Notes: generated by a model from the letters alone, not told the origin. A stretch of 64,000 nt of DNA from Temnothorax longispinosus (GCF_030848805.1 NC_092358.1:15220469-15284468); one strand, 5' to 3'. Shown: positions 9,492-21,404, counted from the stretch's first letter. Numbers and translations are program-made.

Positions 9492-12400
9492 ATGTCGACT
9501 CCGATGAGGATTGAATTGCTTACCAAGGAGTACTACGACTCCTGGAGCATGCAGGTGGAAGCACTAATGACGAAGAATCGGCACCTGGAAATTTCCGAGT
9601 GGCGAAGTTGTGGCACCGGAAATAATACGCGGAGACCCGGCGAGAGAAGCGGTTTATAAGAAGTGGATACAGGACGATAAAGAAGCTAAGTCAGACTTAA
9701 TTTTATCTATTAGTCCATCAGAGTTGCAACAGATACGGGGATGTGTAACATCACGTGAAATCTGGCTAAAATTGCAAGGCATATACGCTTCAAAAGGCCC
9801 GGCTCGGAAGGCCACCTTGTTAAAGAAATTAGCGCTTCAGAAATTACAAGAGGGGGAAGACGTGCGCGAACACATGAACCATTTTTTTGACGCTGTAGAT
9901 AAATTGGCCGTTATGGGCGTAGACGTAAATCAAGAATTACTGAGCATTTTACTATTGTATAGTCTACCGCCGAGCTTCGAAAATTTCAGGTGTGCTATCG
10001 AATCACGCGATGAACTCCCGGGAGCGGAGGCCCTGAAGATAAAGATCTTGGAAGAGAGTGAAGCACGACGTCAGAAAAAGCACGACGAGGAAGCCGGAGC
10101 AATGCTCGCCTGGAAGAAACAGAAGGGGGCATGGAAGAAACGAAACCCGTTTCGACGAAATGATAATCCCAAGAGTAAAAATCAAGTCGACTCCAAGAGT
10201 CAAGTCGATTCTGAAGGTCAAGACGAATCAAACGCCGACGCCAAGATTAAGTGTTTCAAGTGTCGAAAAATCGGGCACAGGGCTACCGAATGTCCCAGAA
10301 AGGCTGAAGGTCACGGAGCCAAAGCAGCTCAGGAATCCGAAGCGTACATTGTTTGCGGAACTGACCAAAACATTGCGCTCAGGGCCGATTCGAGTCTCAA
10401 GGACAACCGTTGGTGTCTCGATAGCGGTAGTACCTCACACGTATGCCACGATGAAAACATCTTTGTTGATATCACGAACGCGGAGCATGAACAACTCAGC
10501 CTTGCCAGTAACGCATCGACAGAAATAGAGGCGAGAGGAATTGTTAAGCTACACATCTCCAACGGATCTACAGGCCGGGAAAACAATCGATCTTGAGGAG
10601 ACACTTTTGGTTCCCAATTTGAGGACAAATCTAATATCTGTGTCGAAAATTACAGACCGCGGGCACGAGGTAATATTCCGGAGGAACGAAGCCATCGTGA
10701 GAAGCCCGGACGGATCGATCAAAATGATCGCTGATCGCGTCGGAAATCTGTACTATATTCGTGGAACACAAGAAAAGGCTGGATTGACTTCAGAAGATTT
10801 GGATCGAGAGAAGCTAGCGTTATGGCACCGAAGACTGGCTCATTTGAATATTCGCGATCTGGTGGAGATGACAAAGAAAGGAGCCGTTTCAGGTGTGAGT
10901 CTTGGACGTATAGATTTGCCTCCCTGTGACACATGCATACGAGGTAAGCTAACTTCGTTGAGCTACACTCAGAGCACTGCCAGGAGCATCGAGAAGCTGG
11001 ACATCGTTCATACTGATTTATGCGGACCCATGAGGGTCAGGTCGAAAGGAGGGGCATCCTACTTTCTCACTTTCATCGATGACTGCACCAGATGGTGTGA
11101 AGTCTACTTCATCAAACAGAAGAGTGACGTTTTCGCCACATTTTTGGAATACAAAGCATATGCTGAGAAGCGAACCGGGGAACGGATTAAGCACCTTCAG
11201 AGCGACAATGGTCGCGAATATTGTAACAAAGAATTCGACCTATTTTTGAAGGAGCAGGGGATTCGACGACGGCTTACCGTTCCGCACACTCCGCAGCAAA
11301 ACGGCGTAGCCGAGCGAAAGAACCGTACTCTTATTGAAATGGCACGGTGTATTCTGTTTCAGGGAAACTTACAGATGACCTTCTGGGCAGAGGCGGTGCA
11401 TGCTGCAAATTATTTGCGAAATCGATGCGCGTCTAGAAGCCTGGAGGGCGCAACGCCGTATGAGAGATGGGAGGATACCGGACCTAAGACATCTCAGAGT
11501 GATCGGCACAAAGACGTACGTCCTGAACAAAACTTCGACGAAAGGAAAGTTCGAGGCACGTACCAAGGAAGGCATTCTCGTTGGTTATTCCGAAATTACC
11601 AAAGGATATAAGGTATGGATACCATCGGATAATCGAGTGATTATTGCTCGAGACGTAAAATTTCAGACGGAACTCGACCTAGCTTCCTCCAAAAACGAAG
11701 AGATTGATCAAATAATAGTGTTAATCTATGTCGATGATATTTTGATCTGTTCACAGGACAAAACTTGGATTAAGGGATTTTGTCAAGGCCTGGCTCGAGA
11801 GTTTGAAGTCAAAAAACTCGGACAGGTCCGGCATTGCCTAGGAATTGAGATCGCTCAGGACGGAAACACAATCTCGCTAACCCAGCGGAAATATATTAAG
11901 GAAGTCCTTGAGCGGTTCCGTATGGAAGCCTGTAACCCTGTGTCTACTCCTGGAGAAGATAAAATTCGGGCAGCTGCAACGACTCGATCAAACAAAGGAG
12001 ATGAAGACTCAATTAAGCCTTATCGTGAGCTCATCGGTGCCCTAATGTACCTGGCCGTTGCGACGCGCCCGGACATAGCGTATATAACAAGCTACCTTGC
12101 TCAATTTAACCATTGACATACTTTGGAGCACTGAGGGGCTGCTAAACGTGTGTTACGTTACCTCCAAGGCACCTCTAATCATGGCTTATGTTTCAGCAAA
12201 TCGAGCATCAAAGTAACGGGGTACTCTGACGCGGACTGGGGTAATTGTGCAGTCGACAGGAGATCCTACACCGGTTACGCGTTTATATTGAGTGGAGCTG
12301 CCGTGAGTTGGAAGTCTCAGAAGCAGCGAACCGTTGCACTCTCCTCGACCGAAGCCGAGTACATGGCACTCGCGGAAGCGGCTAAGGAGGCTGCTTACCT

Positions 12401-12713
12401 GCGAGCTCTATTACAAGAACTCGGAAATCCAGGGATCCAAATCACCGTTTTCTGTGATAACCAGGGCGCTAGGATTCTGACTGAAAACCCGGTCTTTCAT
12501 AGTCGGACCAAGCACATCGATATTCGACACCACTTTGTCCGACAGGTCGTTGAAGACGGCATACTAACGCTCAAGTCGATACCGACTTCCGAAATGGTAG
12601 CCGACGTCTTGACTAAGTCGTTACCGAAACCGAAGCATTGCCAATGTATCGAGTCATTAGGGTTAAAATTATGTACGTCAAACGCGAATCTCAGTTACGC
12701 TCGGATCGAGTAG
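9492..12713 (+). pseudogene. Copia gag-pol polyprotein, frameshifted and internally deleted
   Basis: Starts at the ATG of MSTPMRIELLTKEYYDSW. Gag continues after a frameshift near 9615 and carries the zinc knuckle CFKCRKIGHRATEC near 10250. The protease motif LDSGSTSHVC is near 10420. After another shift near 10545 come the GAG-pre-integrase motif (WHRRLAHLN), the CDTCIRGK finger and integrase with its D, D, E triad (HTDLCGP, SDNGREY, GVAERKNR). A shift near 11410 leads to integrase C-terminal sequence, then directly to RT YVDDILI near 11727, so the RT fingers and palm start are gone. Two TGA codons near 12115-12135 precede RNase H (GYSDADWGNC, LSSTEAEYMAL, DNQGA, TKHIDIRHHF). It cannot encode active enzymes. 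Confidence 0.93.
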
Positions 12714-12717
12714 GGCG

Positions 12718-12982
12718 TGTTGGAATTCGCATTATGTATTCGACCCTTCGCGGATATACCGCGCGTTACGCACATTAAATTTTATCGCTAGTCTACGTTA
12801 CTTTCTGGAGAAGCGCTATTGGTATTGTCTTGTGCGGTATTGCTTCTGTGCGGCACACTCACTTCCTCTTTGCCTCTCACGAAAGTCACAAGTGTTCAAG
12901 TCATAGTATACTAAATACATATCATTCGTCTTAGAGAGTGTCTCATATATTTTCTTGACCGATTCCTGATCCTGCGCCAACA
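12718..12982 (+). repeat. Copia 3' LTR
   Basis: TGTTGG..CCAACA, preceded by the purine-rich GAGTAGGGCG and followed by the AAATT target duplication. Confidence 0.95.
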
Positions 12983-13079
12983 AAATTGTATTTTACTTCT
13001 GTAAATTTAACGTACAAATATGTAAGTTTTGATTTATATAATTATTTTTGGACTTATACTTACATTGTTGCGTGCCACA

Positions 13080-13255
13080 ATTTTTTATGTTTAGTTTTTA
13101 GATTTGGCGTAGTTTGGACATTATGTCTGACTAATAATTAATATTAGTGTTTCTATACGCTTGAAAAGGACCGAAATCTGCGGTCAAAACGTAGCGTTTT
13201 GTGAACAATAAAATTTGCCAGTTGGGTCGAACATAATTCTTTTGCTAATTGTTAA
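13080..13255. repeat. Probable PLE terminal segment
   Basis: Contains TTGAAAAGGACCG..CGGTCAAAACG near 13160-13195, resembling a decayed stem II plus GAAAC of a PLE hammerhead. It then has TTGGGTCGAACATAATTCTTT, the complement of 7790-7810. It may be the far end of the PLE whose endonuclease lies at 7823-7999. Confidence 0.35.
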
Positions 13256-13259
13256 TTAT

Positions 13260-13620
13260 TCACTGACGATTCAAGTTTTTACTTCTCCGTTTTTACTTTT
13301 GAATAATTTCAATGTTACATTTTAATATTATTTTTCAAGTTATCTTTCGGAAAGCTTTCCCCGCAGTATTTCTGAATAATTTCAATGTTACATTTTAATA
13401 TTATTTTCCAAGTTATCTTTTGGAAAGCTTTCAATGATACGTATATATTTTAGACATTATTTAGACGTATTTAGACAAGGGTTATAAATGATTTCGATGA
13501 AACGTTTCAGAAATACTTCTGAATAATTTTAATGTTACATTTTAATATTATTATCCAAGTTATTTTTCGGAAAACTTTCAATGATATGTATTTTAGACAT
13601 TACGTACGAAATATTTCTCT
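13260..13620. repeat. AT-rich tandem repeat (TTCCAAGTTATCTTTTGGAAAGC)
   Basis: About three degenerate units of TCTGAATAATTTCAATGTTAC..AAGTTATCTTTYGGAAAGCTTTC. A similar unit with GATTTCGATGAAACGTTTCA is at 7650-7740 beside the other PLE remnant. 13620-13800 is plain AT-rich sequence. Confidence 0.6.
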
Positions 13621-13801
13621 GAAATATTTGTCGTGTATATTTTTAGATTTAATTTAATTAAATCATAAATTATTTTCTGCTTTATTTAAAGCAGTGAAAC
13701 GCTGATATATAGATTAATCTATAATCTATATATATAGATAATTAATTCCTGTAATTATTGTTTTAATAATTGTTCAGTAAATCGTAAACGGACCCTCGAG
13801 A

Positions 13802-14097
13802 ATTAACAAAACGGGAAGAAAAGAGGCTATAAGGGTCAAACGCGGTTCTTCTTGCGTAATGTCTCATTTATTCATCTTCTTGGATATAACTTCAAACGTT
13901 TCGGCTCAATTTCGAGCCATCCTCAGCGATAACAATGGTTAGCCCACGATCTCCAAACCAAATAGCAAGCTCGTCGACTCGTGTTATTTGTACCAAATGA
14001 TCCTTATCTGTAAGATTTTGATGTATAAAATCAAAACTTAATTAACCCAAGACAGTGATTAACTTACCAAATGGCCAAAGAGAACGTGGGAATTAGT
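13802..14097 (+). repeat. PLE terminal repeat, left (inverted)
   Basis: Near-identical reverse complement of 14724-15020; one difference is CCCAAGACAG against CTGTCTCGGG. Confidence 0.8.
13898..13926 (-). ncRNA. Hammerhead-ribozyme-like core in PLE repeat (left copy)
   Basis: Minus-strand CTGAGGAT, stem GGCTC/GAGCC, then GAAAC. This matches the C-TGA-x-GA / stem II / GAAA core layout of hammerheads known in PLE terminal repeats. The usual CTGATGA is CTGAGGA here. Confidence 0.5.
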
Positions 14098-14318
14098 AAA
14101 TAATCGAAGTGACTTGTCGGTAACATCGACCTTTTGAAAACGACGGACGGAATAAAAACATTTAACGTAACGCAGTCAGAATTCGAATGTATACATAGAT
14201 AGTTGTGTCGATGATAAAAGTATTATTGTGATAAAATTTAAAATACCAATGAGAGCACGAGAGCTCGACGCGTCATAACAATTGTACAGCCAATAAGGAC
14301 ATCAATCGTAGGCATGGT

Positions 14319-14639
14319 TTACAATTTATTTAAAATAGTTATGTATTCGTGATTTAGAAAATCGGTGTCATTTTGCAAATTAATACTATTTTCCTGTAGT
14401 TTTATGTGAATCATTTCAGAAATTAGTCTCCTGGATAAATATTTCTCTTTGTCTAGGATTTCCACATTCTCCCAGTCAAAATCGTGATCTAGATTCTGCC
14501 TGTGTTCAGTGACGACAGATTGTGTCGAGGTAATTCTATTAATGTGGCTCCGATGTTCAGAAATTCGAGTTTTTAATTGCCTTTTAGTTTGGCCTACGTA
14601 TGACGCGTCACATTCTCTACAGGAAATTTTGTAAACCAC
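14319..14639 (-). pseudogene. PLE GIY-YIG endonuclease domain
   Basis: An open frame of 106 residues: VYKISCRECDASYVGQTKR, then SVVTEHRQNLDHDFDWENV. It has the CxxC, YVGQT, Arg (KTRISEH) and E-H/DFDW motifs of Penelope-like endonucleases. The N-terminal RT that normally precedes it is absent, so this is the 3' end of a truncated element. It is intact as a domain but has no recognisable start of its own. Confidence 0.8.
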
Positions 14640-14723
14640 ATTTTTATTTGATTGAGCTGGGAGGACATCCTTTTGTACTTTAATAAATTTTTTAAGTTTG
14701 TTTAGGCTGAAGAAAGACTAACT

Positions 14724-15020
14724 CACTAATTCCCACGTTCTCTTTGGCCATTTGGTAAGTTAATCACTGTCTCGGGTTAATTAAGTTTTGATTTTATACA
14801 TCAAAATCTTACAGATAAGGATCATTTGGTACAAATAACACGAGTCGACGAGCTTGCTATTTGGTTTGGAGATCGTGGGCTAACCATTGTTATCGCTGAG
14901 GATGGCTCGAAATTGAGCCGAAACGTTTGAAGTTATATCCAAGAAGATGAATAAATGAGACATTACGCAAGAAGAACCGCGTTTGACCCTTATAGCCTCT
15001 TTTCTTCCTGTTTTGTTAAT
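14724..15020 (-). repeat. PLE terminal repeat, right (inverted)
   Basis: Reverse complement of 13802-14097. Confidence 0.8.
14896..14924 (+). ncRNA. Hammerhead-ribozyme-like core in PLE repeat (right copy)
   Basis: CTGAGGAT, then GGCTC(GAAATT)GAGCC as stem II, then GAAAC. Identical to the left copy on the other strand. Stems I and III were not resolved by eye. Confidence 0.5.
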
Positions 15021-15046
15021 AATTGTTATTTGTTTTATTTAGACAG

Positions 15047-15062
15047 ACAGACAGAGAGAGAA

Positions 15063-15129
<67 letters not shown>

Positions 15130-15140
15130 AAGAGAGAGAG

Positions 15141-15195
<55 letters not shown>
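15047..15195. repeat. (GA)n microsatellite
   Basis: About 150 bp of GA/GAGAA repeats. It creates spurious Arg/Glu open frames. Confidence 0.95.
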
Positions 15196-15198
<3 letters not shown>

Positions 15199-15339
15199 AG
15201 TGTGTATACTACAAAGTATCTTTTACGTTTATTTCGTGTTTGCAGTTATTCAGGTAATTAATTAGTTTGTAATAAAGAAGGAGAGGCAATAGGATCTGTT
15301 TTATTTTATTGACCCTTTTTCTGGCGTCAAATGTAGTTC

Positions 15340-15460
15340 ATAGGTATATTTAAGAAAAAATTGTTTTTTCTTTAGTACGCTTTATTTCTTTTTTTATCTA
15401 TAGATATATTTAAGAAAAAATTGTTTTATTCTTTAGTGCGCTTTGTTTCCTTTTTTTTTT
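15340..15460. repeat. Two-copy tandem repeat upstream of the Helitron ORF
   Basis: AGRTATATTTAAGAAAAAAT-TGTTTT..CTTTAGTRCGCTTTRTTTC occurs at about 15342 and 15401, ending just before the first Helitron start codon. Confidence 0.7.
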
Positions 15461-15468
15461 AAGTCGGG

Positions 15469-16854
15469 ATGGCAATCGAGTTTTTAAATGTTAATGGAGA
15501 GATGGTATCTCACATTATTGTCCCCATCATAGGGGATGGAGCCTGCCTGTTCCGGGCCCTATCCTATCTCATGTATAACACACAGTTAATGGCGAGGGAA
15601 GTGCGTGAGATAATCGTGAGTCATGTGGTGGATAACTGGGAGGAATTTTCAATTATGTCCCACGACAGCTTGGGGAACAATTACAATAGCTTCAACGAGT
15701 ATCTTGATGAAATGTCGAAACCCTTTACTTATGGTGGTTTATGCGAGTTGGTGGCGGCTGGGCAACTGTTTGGGTTTGTTTTTGAGGTTTACCGAAATGG
15801 TGAGCTCTATGAGAGTTTTGGTGCGGAAGGTCACCCTGTTAGAAGGCTACGTTTTACACAGGACATTTCTAAGGGACATTTTGATGCGTACGAGCAATGT
15901 GAACCTGAGGATGTGATCAACACATCGTCCTTCTTTCAGCTTGATTCAACCTCACACCTCTCACAGGCAACACTTTTTTCTGTTCCTAATAAGGCTCATG
16001 GAAAACGTCGGACTAGATACACCAATGCGAAAAGGAGGAAGCAACTTAAAGATGCGTCAAGAAAATATGCACAGAATAACCCTGAGGTCCACAGAGCAGC
16101 GGTGGCTAGGTATCAAAAAAATAACCCCGAGGTGAACACAGCAGCGGTGGCTAGGTACCAAAAAAATAACCCCGAGATGCACAGAGCAGCGGTGGCTAGG
16201 TACCAACAAAATAACCCCGAGATGCACAGAGCAGCGGTGGCTAGGTACCAACAAAATAACCTCGAGATGCACAGAGCAGCGGTGGCTAAGTACCAACAAA
16301 ATAACCTCGAGATGCACAGAGCAGCGGTGGCTAGGTTCCAACAAAATAACCTTGAGATGCATAGAGTGGCAGAGTCTCGGTATGAACAAAATAATCCTGG
16401 AAGAAGAGTAGAAAGGCGAGTACTTCCGTGGATGGTCAAAGCCTACTCAGGCATGGCATATGATCCTGATGTGGCTTATGAGGCAAACAGCACTATAGCT
16501 TTGGGAACCATGAGCCACAATTGCCAGTACTGTAATGCTTTCAAGTGGAAGGAGGAGACCCTCGGCATGTGCTGCAACGCTGGAAGGGTGCAGCTTTCAC
16601 CCTTCGAACCTCTGCCTGAGCCTCTATACAGTTTGGTAATGGGCAGCCACCCAGAGCATGTCCACTTTATGAACTATATTAGAAAGTACAATGGCTGCTT
16701 CAGTATGACATCATTCGGGGGCAAGCAGGTTCTACAAGACGGCTTCATACCGACCTTTAAAGTTCAGGGGCAGGTATATCACTTGATAGGAAGTCTGCTG
16801 CCAGTACCTGAACAGGAAGCTCGATTTACAAATTTATTTTGTGGGCGAGGATGA
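15469..16854 (+). CDS. Helitron N-terminal protein: OTU protease plus 15-residue repeats
   Basis: Begins MAIEFLNVNGEMV. The OTU cysteine-protease signature GDGACLFRAL sits at residues 22-31 (Asp23, Cys26), with the partner His at residue 137 (KGHFDAY). A basic region follows, then about seven copies of a 15-residue repeat (AAVARYQ.NNPEMHR, residues about 195-305). The start of the Helitron-like N domain comes next, with a CxxC pair (CQYCNAFKW) and the VYHLIGSLLP motif. It ends by frameshift at 16854: the expected continuation is in the next frame (QIYFVGEDEKEVRL). The OTU part could process ubiquitin chains; its role in Helitrons is unknown. Confidence 0.85.
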   Translation: MAIEFLNVNGEMVSHIIVPIIGDGACLFRALSYLMYNTQLMAREVREIIVSHVVDNWEEFSIMSHDSLGNNYNSFNEYLDEMSKPFTYGGLCELVAAGQLFGFVFEVYRNGELYESFGAEGHPVRRLRFTQDISKGHFDAYEQCEPEDVINTSSFFQLDSTSHLSQATLFSVPNKAHGKRRTRYTNAKRRKQLKDASRKYAQNNPEVHRAAVARYQKNNPEVNTAAVARYQKNNPEMHRAAVARYQQNNPEMHRAAVARYQQNNLEMHRAAVAKYQQNNLEMHRAAVARFQQNNLEMHRVAESRYEQNNPGRRVERRVLPWMVKAYSGMAYDPDVAYEANSTIALGTMSHNCQYCNAFKWKEETLGMCCNAGRVQLSPFEPLPEPLYSLVMGSHPEHVHFMNYIRKYNGCFSMTSFGGKQVLQDGFIPTFKVQGQVYHLIGSLLPVPEQEARFTNLFCGRG

Positions 16855-19800
16855 AAAGGAAGTGAGATTAAGATGTAGCAACTTTTCAGATGTCAAACAG
16901 GGATTAGTCAAAGAACTGCAGAGAATGTTACATGATGTCAACAGCTACATAAAAAACCTGAAGACCACTTTAGATAAGGTATCTCCAACTTGCAAAAAGT
17001 TTGAAGTTGTCATCCATGCAGATAGAAAACCTGCTGACGCTCATAGAGGTCGCTTCAATGCACCGATAGCAAATGAGGTAGCTCTGGTGATTGTTGGTCA
17101 GCAATTCGATCAGCGAGACATCGTGCTGCAGAGTCACGATAACAAACTGCGGCGCATTAGCGAGATTCACCGGTCATACGACGCCTTGCAGTACCCGTTC
17201 CTGTTTTGACGTGGCGAGGATGGATACTCGATTACCATTCCACAGCGCGACCCTCAGACTAAGTTGCAACTTAAGAATTTAGTTTCCGCAGCGAGCTTCT
17301 ACTCATATCGAATTATGATTAGGGAAGGGGAAGTCAACCACTTGGTGTACTTTCGTTCTCTTTTTAGTCAATTTCTGGTTGACATGTACGCCAAAATAGA
17401 GACAGAAAGGTTGAACTACATTAGGAACAACCAGGCGCAGCTGAGGGCAGACAGCTACATTCACCTGAGGGACGCCGTGGGAAGGCAGGATGCTGACGTT
17501 GCTCAGCTGGGTCAAATGGTGGTGCTTCCGTCATCTTTCACTGGAGGATCTTGCTACATGCATGAGCGGACTCAAGACGCTATGACATACGTCCGTTATC
17601 ATGGCCGTCCTGATCTGTTCATCACTTTTACCTGTAACCCAAAGTGGAATGATATAACAGATGCATTATTGCCTGGGCAAAAATCTTACGATCGTCACGA
17701 CATTATAGCTAGGGTATTTCATCTTAAGGTGAAGAAGATGATGGCACTTTTGAATAAGGGTAGTCTGTTTGGAAAAGTGTTGTGCTTTATGTACTCTGTG
17801 GAGTGGCAAAAGCGAGGTCTGCCTCACATCCACATATTGCTGTGGCTAGAGCAGCGCATCTTTTCAGACATGATCGACAAAGTCATCTGTGCGGAAATAC
17901 CTGATCCTTTAAAAGACTCTCTTCTCCACAATATCGTTAAGGCCAACATGATTGACATGGTCCATGCGGGGGCTTAAATCACAATTCGCCTTGCATGAAA
18001 GAAGGCAGGTGCAGCAAGAGGTATCCTCGAATACTTCTCAATGACACTCAGACAGGAGATAATGGATACTCGCTGTATCGGAGGAGGATAGTCTCCAGCT
18101 GATGGTGGCTTCACTGTCGAAATCAATGGAATAGAGCTGGACAATCGTTGGGTGGTGCCGTACAACCCTGTACTGTTACGTATTTTCAATGCTCATGTCA
18201 ATGTGGAATTATGTAGTTCTGTTAAGTCTATCAAGTACATTTGCAAATACGTGAACAAGGGAAGTGATCAGGCGGTTTTTGCTTTGGAGAGTGAGAAGGA
18301 TGAGGTGAAGTTGTACGAGAGTGGGCGATACATCAGCAGCTCAAAGGCAATTTGGAGAATTTTAGCGTTCCCTATTCATGAGAGGTATCCCACTGTCTTT
18401 CATCTCGCTGTTCACCTTGAAAATGGTCAGCGTGTGTATTTCAACTCTAAGAACTTGGCTGAGAGGCTCAATAACCCTTCTCAGACAACATTCTTAGCTT
18501 TTTTTAAACTTTGCAAAACTGACGATTTTGCAAAAACCCTCCTGTACTCTGAGGTTCCTTCATACTTTGTGTGGAAAAATAACAAGTTTGTGAGAAGAAA
18601 GCGGGAGAAGGATGTTGATGGTTGGCCAGGAATAAAGAAGGACTCCACGCTGGGAAGAGTGTATACTATTCATCCAAACAACACCGAGTGTTATTATCTT
18701 CGTTTGTTGCTACATGAGATTCGAGGTCCAACGTCTTTTTTAGATTTGAAGACTGCGAATGGTGTCTTCTGTCACACATTCCAGTCTACATGCAAGGCAT
18801 TAGGTTTGCTGGAAGATGACAAGCAATGGAACAATACCTTGGAGGAAGCTGCATTATGTGATTCCCCTTTAAAGCTGAGAGAGCTTTTTACAGTGATGTT
18901 GGCATTTTGCCAACTTTCAGAACCTCTGAGTCTTTGGGAAAAGTACAAAGATAGCTTCTCAGAGGATATTACGTGGCAGGTGGAGAGAGAGTTGCAAAGC
19001 AGTGCGCAACAGGTGATGGATGAGGTGTACAATAGATGTCTGGTGTTGATTGAAAACGCAGTGGTGGCTTTGGGAGGAAAAGAGTTGCAACAGTATGGCC
19101 AGCCTCAGCCAAAAAGATCTGGAGGAGTATTGGGGAACCGAGACTATTTGAGGGAGACAAATTACGACGTAAATGCCTTGACAGAAGTGGTGTCGAATAA
19201 CGAGGGTTTATTGACAGATGAGCAGCTCGCTGTCTATCGGCAGGTTCTTAGTAGCGTTGAGTCAGGTGCTGGTCAGGTATTTTTCCTAGATGCTCCTGGT
19301 GGTACTGGAAAGACCTTCCTTATCAATTTACTTCTGGCGAGGGTAAGAAGTGATCGTGGAATTGCATTGGCTGTCGCATCATCAGGTATCGCTGCTACGT
19401 TGTTGGAGGGAGGGAGGACCGTTCACGCTGCTTTTAAACTTCCTTTGAATTTAATTCAAACAGAAAAACCATTGTGCAATATTTCAAAACAAAGTAACAT
19501 GGCTAAAGTATTACGGGATTGTAAGCTCATTGTTTGGGATGAAAGCACCATGGCACATAAGGGGGGTTTTGAGGCATTAAGCACAACCTTCAAAGATATT
19601 AGGGATAACGATGGAGTAATGGGGGGAGTGACCGTGCTGCTTGCTGGAGATTTCAGACAGACTTTGCCAGTAGTGCCAAGGGAAACTCGAGCAGACGAAG
19701 TCAAGGCGTGTGTAAAGAAATCACATTTGTGGTCCCTTATTAGGAAAATCTCTATCAGGAAGAATATGAGGGTACACTTGAAAGGTGATGTTTTTGCAGG

Positions 19801-20575
19801 GCAATTTTCAAAAATACTATTAAAAATTGGAGATGGAGAGTATCCTGAGACGAAAGGAAAGGTGATTATTCCTGCAAGTCTAGGTTTAGTAGTAAAAACC
19901 CTAGAGAGCCTTATTAATAAGATATATCTTGATATTGCGGATATCAAAGAGAAATTTATGGATTGGCTGTGCGAGCGTGCCATTCTGACCCCTAGGAATG
20001 ATAAAGCTGGTGTCATTAATGACATTCTTCTTAAATTATTCGAGGAAGAAGAAATGAATTATAGATCTGTGGACTCGGTGGTAGATACGGATGACGTGGT
20101 CAACTACCCAGTAGAGTTCCTTAACACAATGAACTCTCCTGGCTTACCAGCCCATAAGTTTTTCCTTAAAGTGGGGGCACCAGTGATGTTGTTGAGAAAT
20201 TTGAATCCGCCAAAACTTTGCAATGGTACAAGACTTCAAGTGAAGGCTCTACACAGAAATGTTATCGAGGCCACAGTATTCACCGGCTGTGCACGGGGAG
20301 AGACGGTATTTATACCACGCATACCACTAATATCATCAGAGTATTTTTTTGAATTCAAGAGGTTGCAGTTCCCTATTAAAGTTTGTTTTGCGATGACTAT
20401 CAACAAGTCCCAGGGGCAGTCGTTAAAAGTAGCAGGAATTGATTTAAGTGAGGACTGTTTCTCACATGGGCAGTTCTATGTGGCATGTTCGAGAGTGAGC
20501 TCACCAAACAGTCTTGTGATACTAGCGCCTGAGAGGAGAACCACTAATGTGGTATACAAAGAAGTTCTAAAATAG
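16841..20575 (+). pseudogene. Helitron Rep-helicase, broken by one stop and compensating frameshifts
   Basis: One reading frame carries nearly all of it. The Helitron N domain runs to DALQYPFLF, where TGA at about 17207 replaces the expected Pro. Rep follows, with the HUH motif GLPHIHILLWL near 17820. Frameshifts near 17975 and 18090 displace a short segment (NHNSPCMKEGRC..LYRRR). The Rep tyrosine motif YICKYVNKG is near 18240. The PIF1/RecD-like helicase has Walker A APGGTGKT near 19297, Walker B VWDEST near 19540, LLAGDFRQTLPVV near 19645, INKSQGQSL near 20400 and GQFYVACSRV near 20470. The TAG is at 20573. Rep nicks and rejoins single strands; the helicase drives rolling-circle transposition. 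The few lesions may be real decay or sequence error. Confidence 0.88.
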
Positions 20576-21404
20576 AAAAAAAAGGTCATAGATATTTTTG
20601 GAGAATTTAAAAAAAAAATTATGATAAAAAATATAATGTTTGCAGAAAAAAGAAAAACATGTATGTGAAAGGCATCATGCCTGTTTGAGAAAACAAATAA
20701 GGAGAAAAACATGTGTGAAAGAGGTTTATATAATTTTGCTCATTTTTATGGAAAAAAATGACCTAATCTCAAAAAATTAAACGAAAAGAATGATATTTTG
20801 ACATATTAAATGATTTATTAACGTAAAGGACAAATTATTGAATCAATTTTTTTTAAATATAAAAGATGTTCTGATTGATTGATTCATTAACGCTAAGCAC
20901 AAACTACTGAACTAAATTTATTTAATTCTATATAAATATAAGAAAGATGTCCTGACTAAATGACTCATCAACGCCCAGTCAAAACCCATGAACCTAGAAA
21001 CATGAAATTTGGAGATAAGCACCCACTAAGAAGGGATTTTTAGAAATTCGAATCCTAACGGGGTGAAAAGGGTTAAAATCTATTTACACGGATTCGTTAA
21101 TATCTCTTAGGCACGATGAAAGAGTAAAAGACACCATGTCTGTAAGAAACACCATATCTGTAGGAGAGACCATGTCTGTAAGAGATACCATGTCTGTGAG
21201 AGACACGAAGTTTTTTGGAGTCATAATGTAACAAAGCACAGATTTCTTTACAGTGGAATAGGCCTACTGGGGAAACCACTAAAAAAAAAACGCATTTACA
21301 ATAGTACCTCAAGGGTGATGCGGAAATCTATTGGCGTTAAATGTAAATATACGCTATCATTTATTTGCGTGTCTTTATTACATATGTCCTTTAGGGCGTG
21401 TCCT
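20576..21404 (+). other. Helitron 3' non-coding region
   Basis: AT-rich, with two diverged copies of GAAAGATGTYCTGAYTRAWTGA..CATTAACGCYMAGY (about 20866 and 20944), short ACCATRTCTGTRAGAGA repeats at 21130-21205, and no gene. Confidence 0.6.

Larger units (their letters stand above)
9060..12982 (+). mobile_element. Copia (Ty1) LTR retrotransposon, full ends, defective
   Basis: Two LTRs (TGTTGG..CCAACA) bracket gag-pol remnants. The five bases AAATT at 9055-9059 and 12983-12987 are a perfect target duplication, so this copy inserted as a unit. It is about 3.9 kb, shorter than the usual 5 kb, because the first half of the reverse transcriptase is missing. Pol order integrase before RT places it in Copia. 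It probably landed inside the older PLE. Confidence 0.93.
13802..15020 (-). mobile_element. Penelope-like element fragment with inverted terminal repeats
   Basis: An inverted pair of about 297 bp (13802-14097 and 14724-15020) flanks a GIY-YIG endonuclease frame on the minus strand. PLEs characteristically carry pLTR repeats that may be direct or inverted. The RT region is missing, as in 5'-truncated copies. Confidence 0.75.

Noticed and set aside
14955..15265. Arg/Glu repeat frames over (GA)n
   Set aside because: Microsatellite translation with no protein features.
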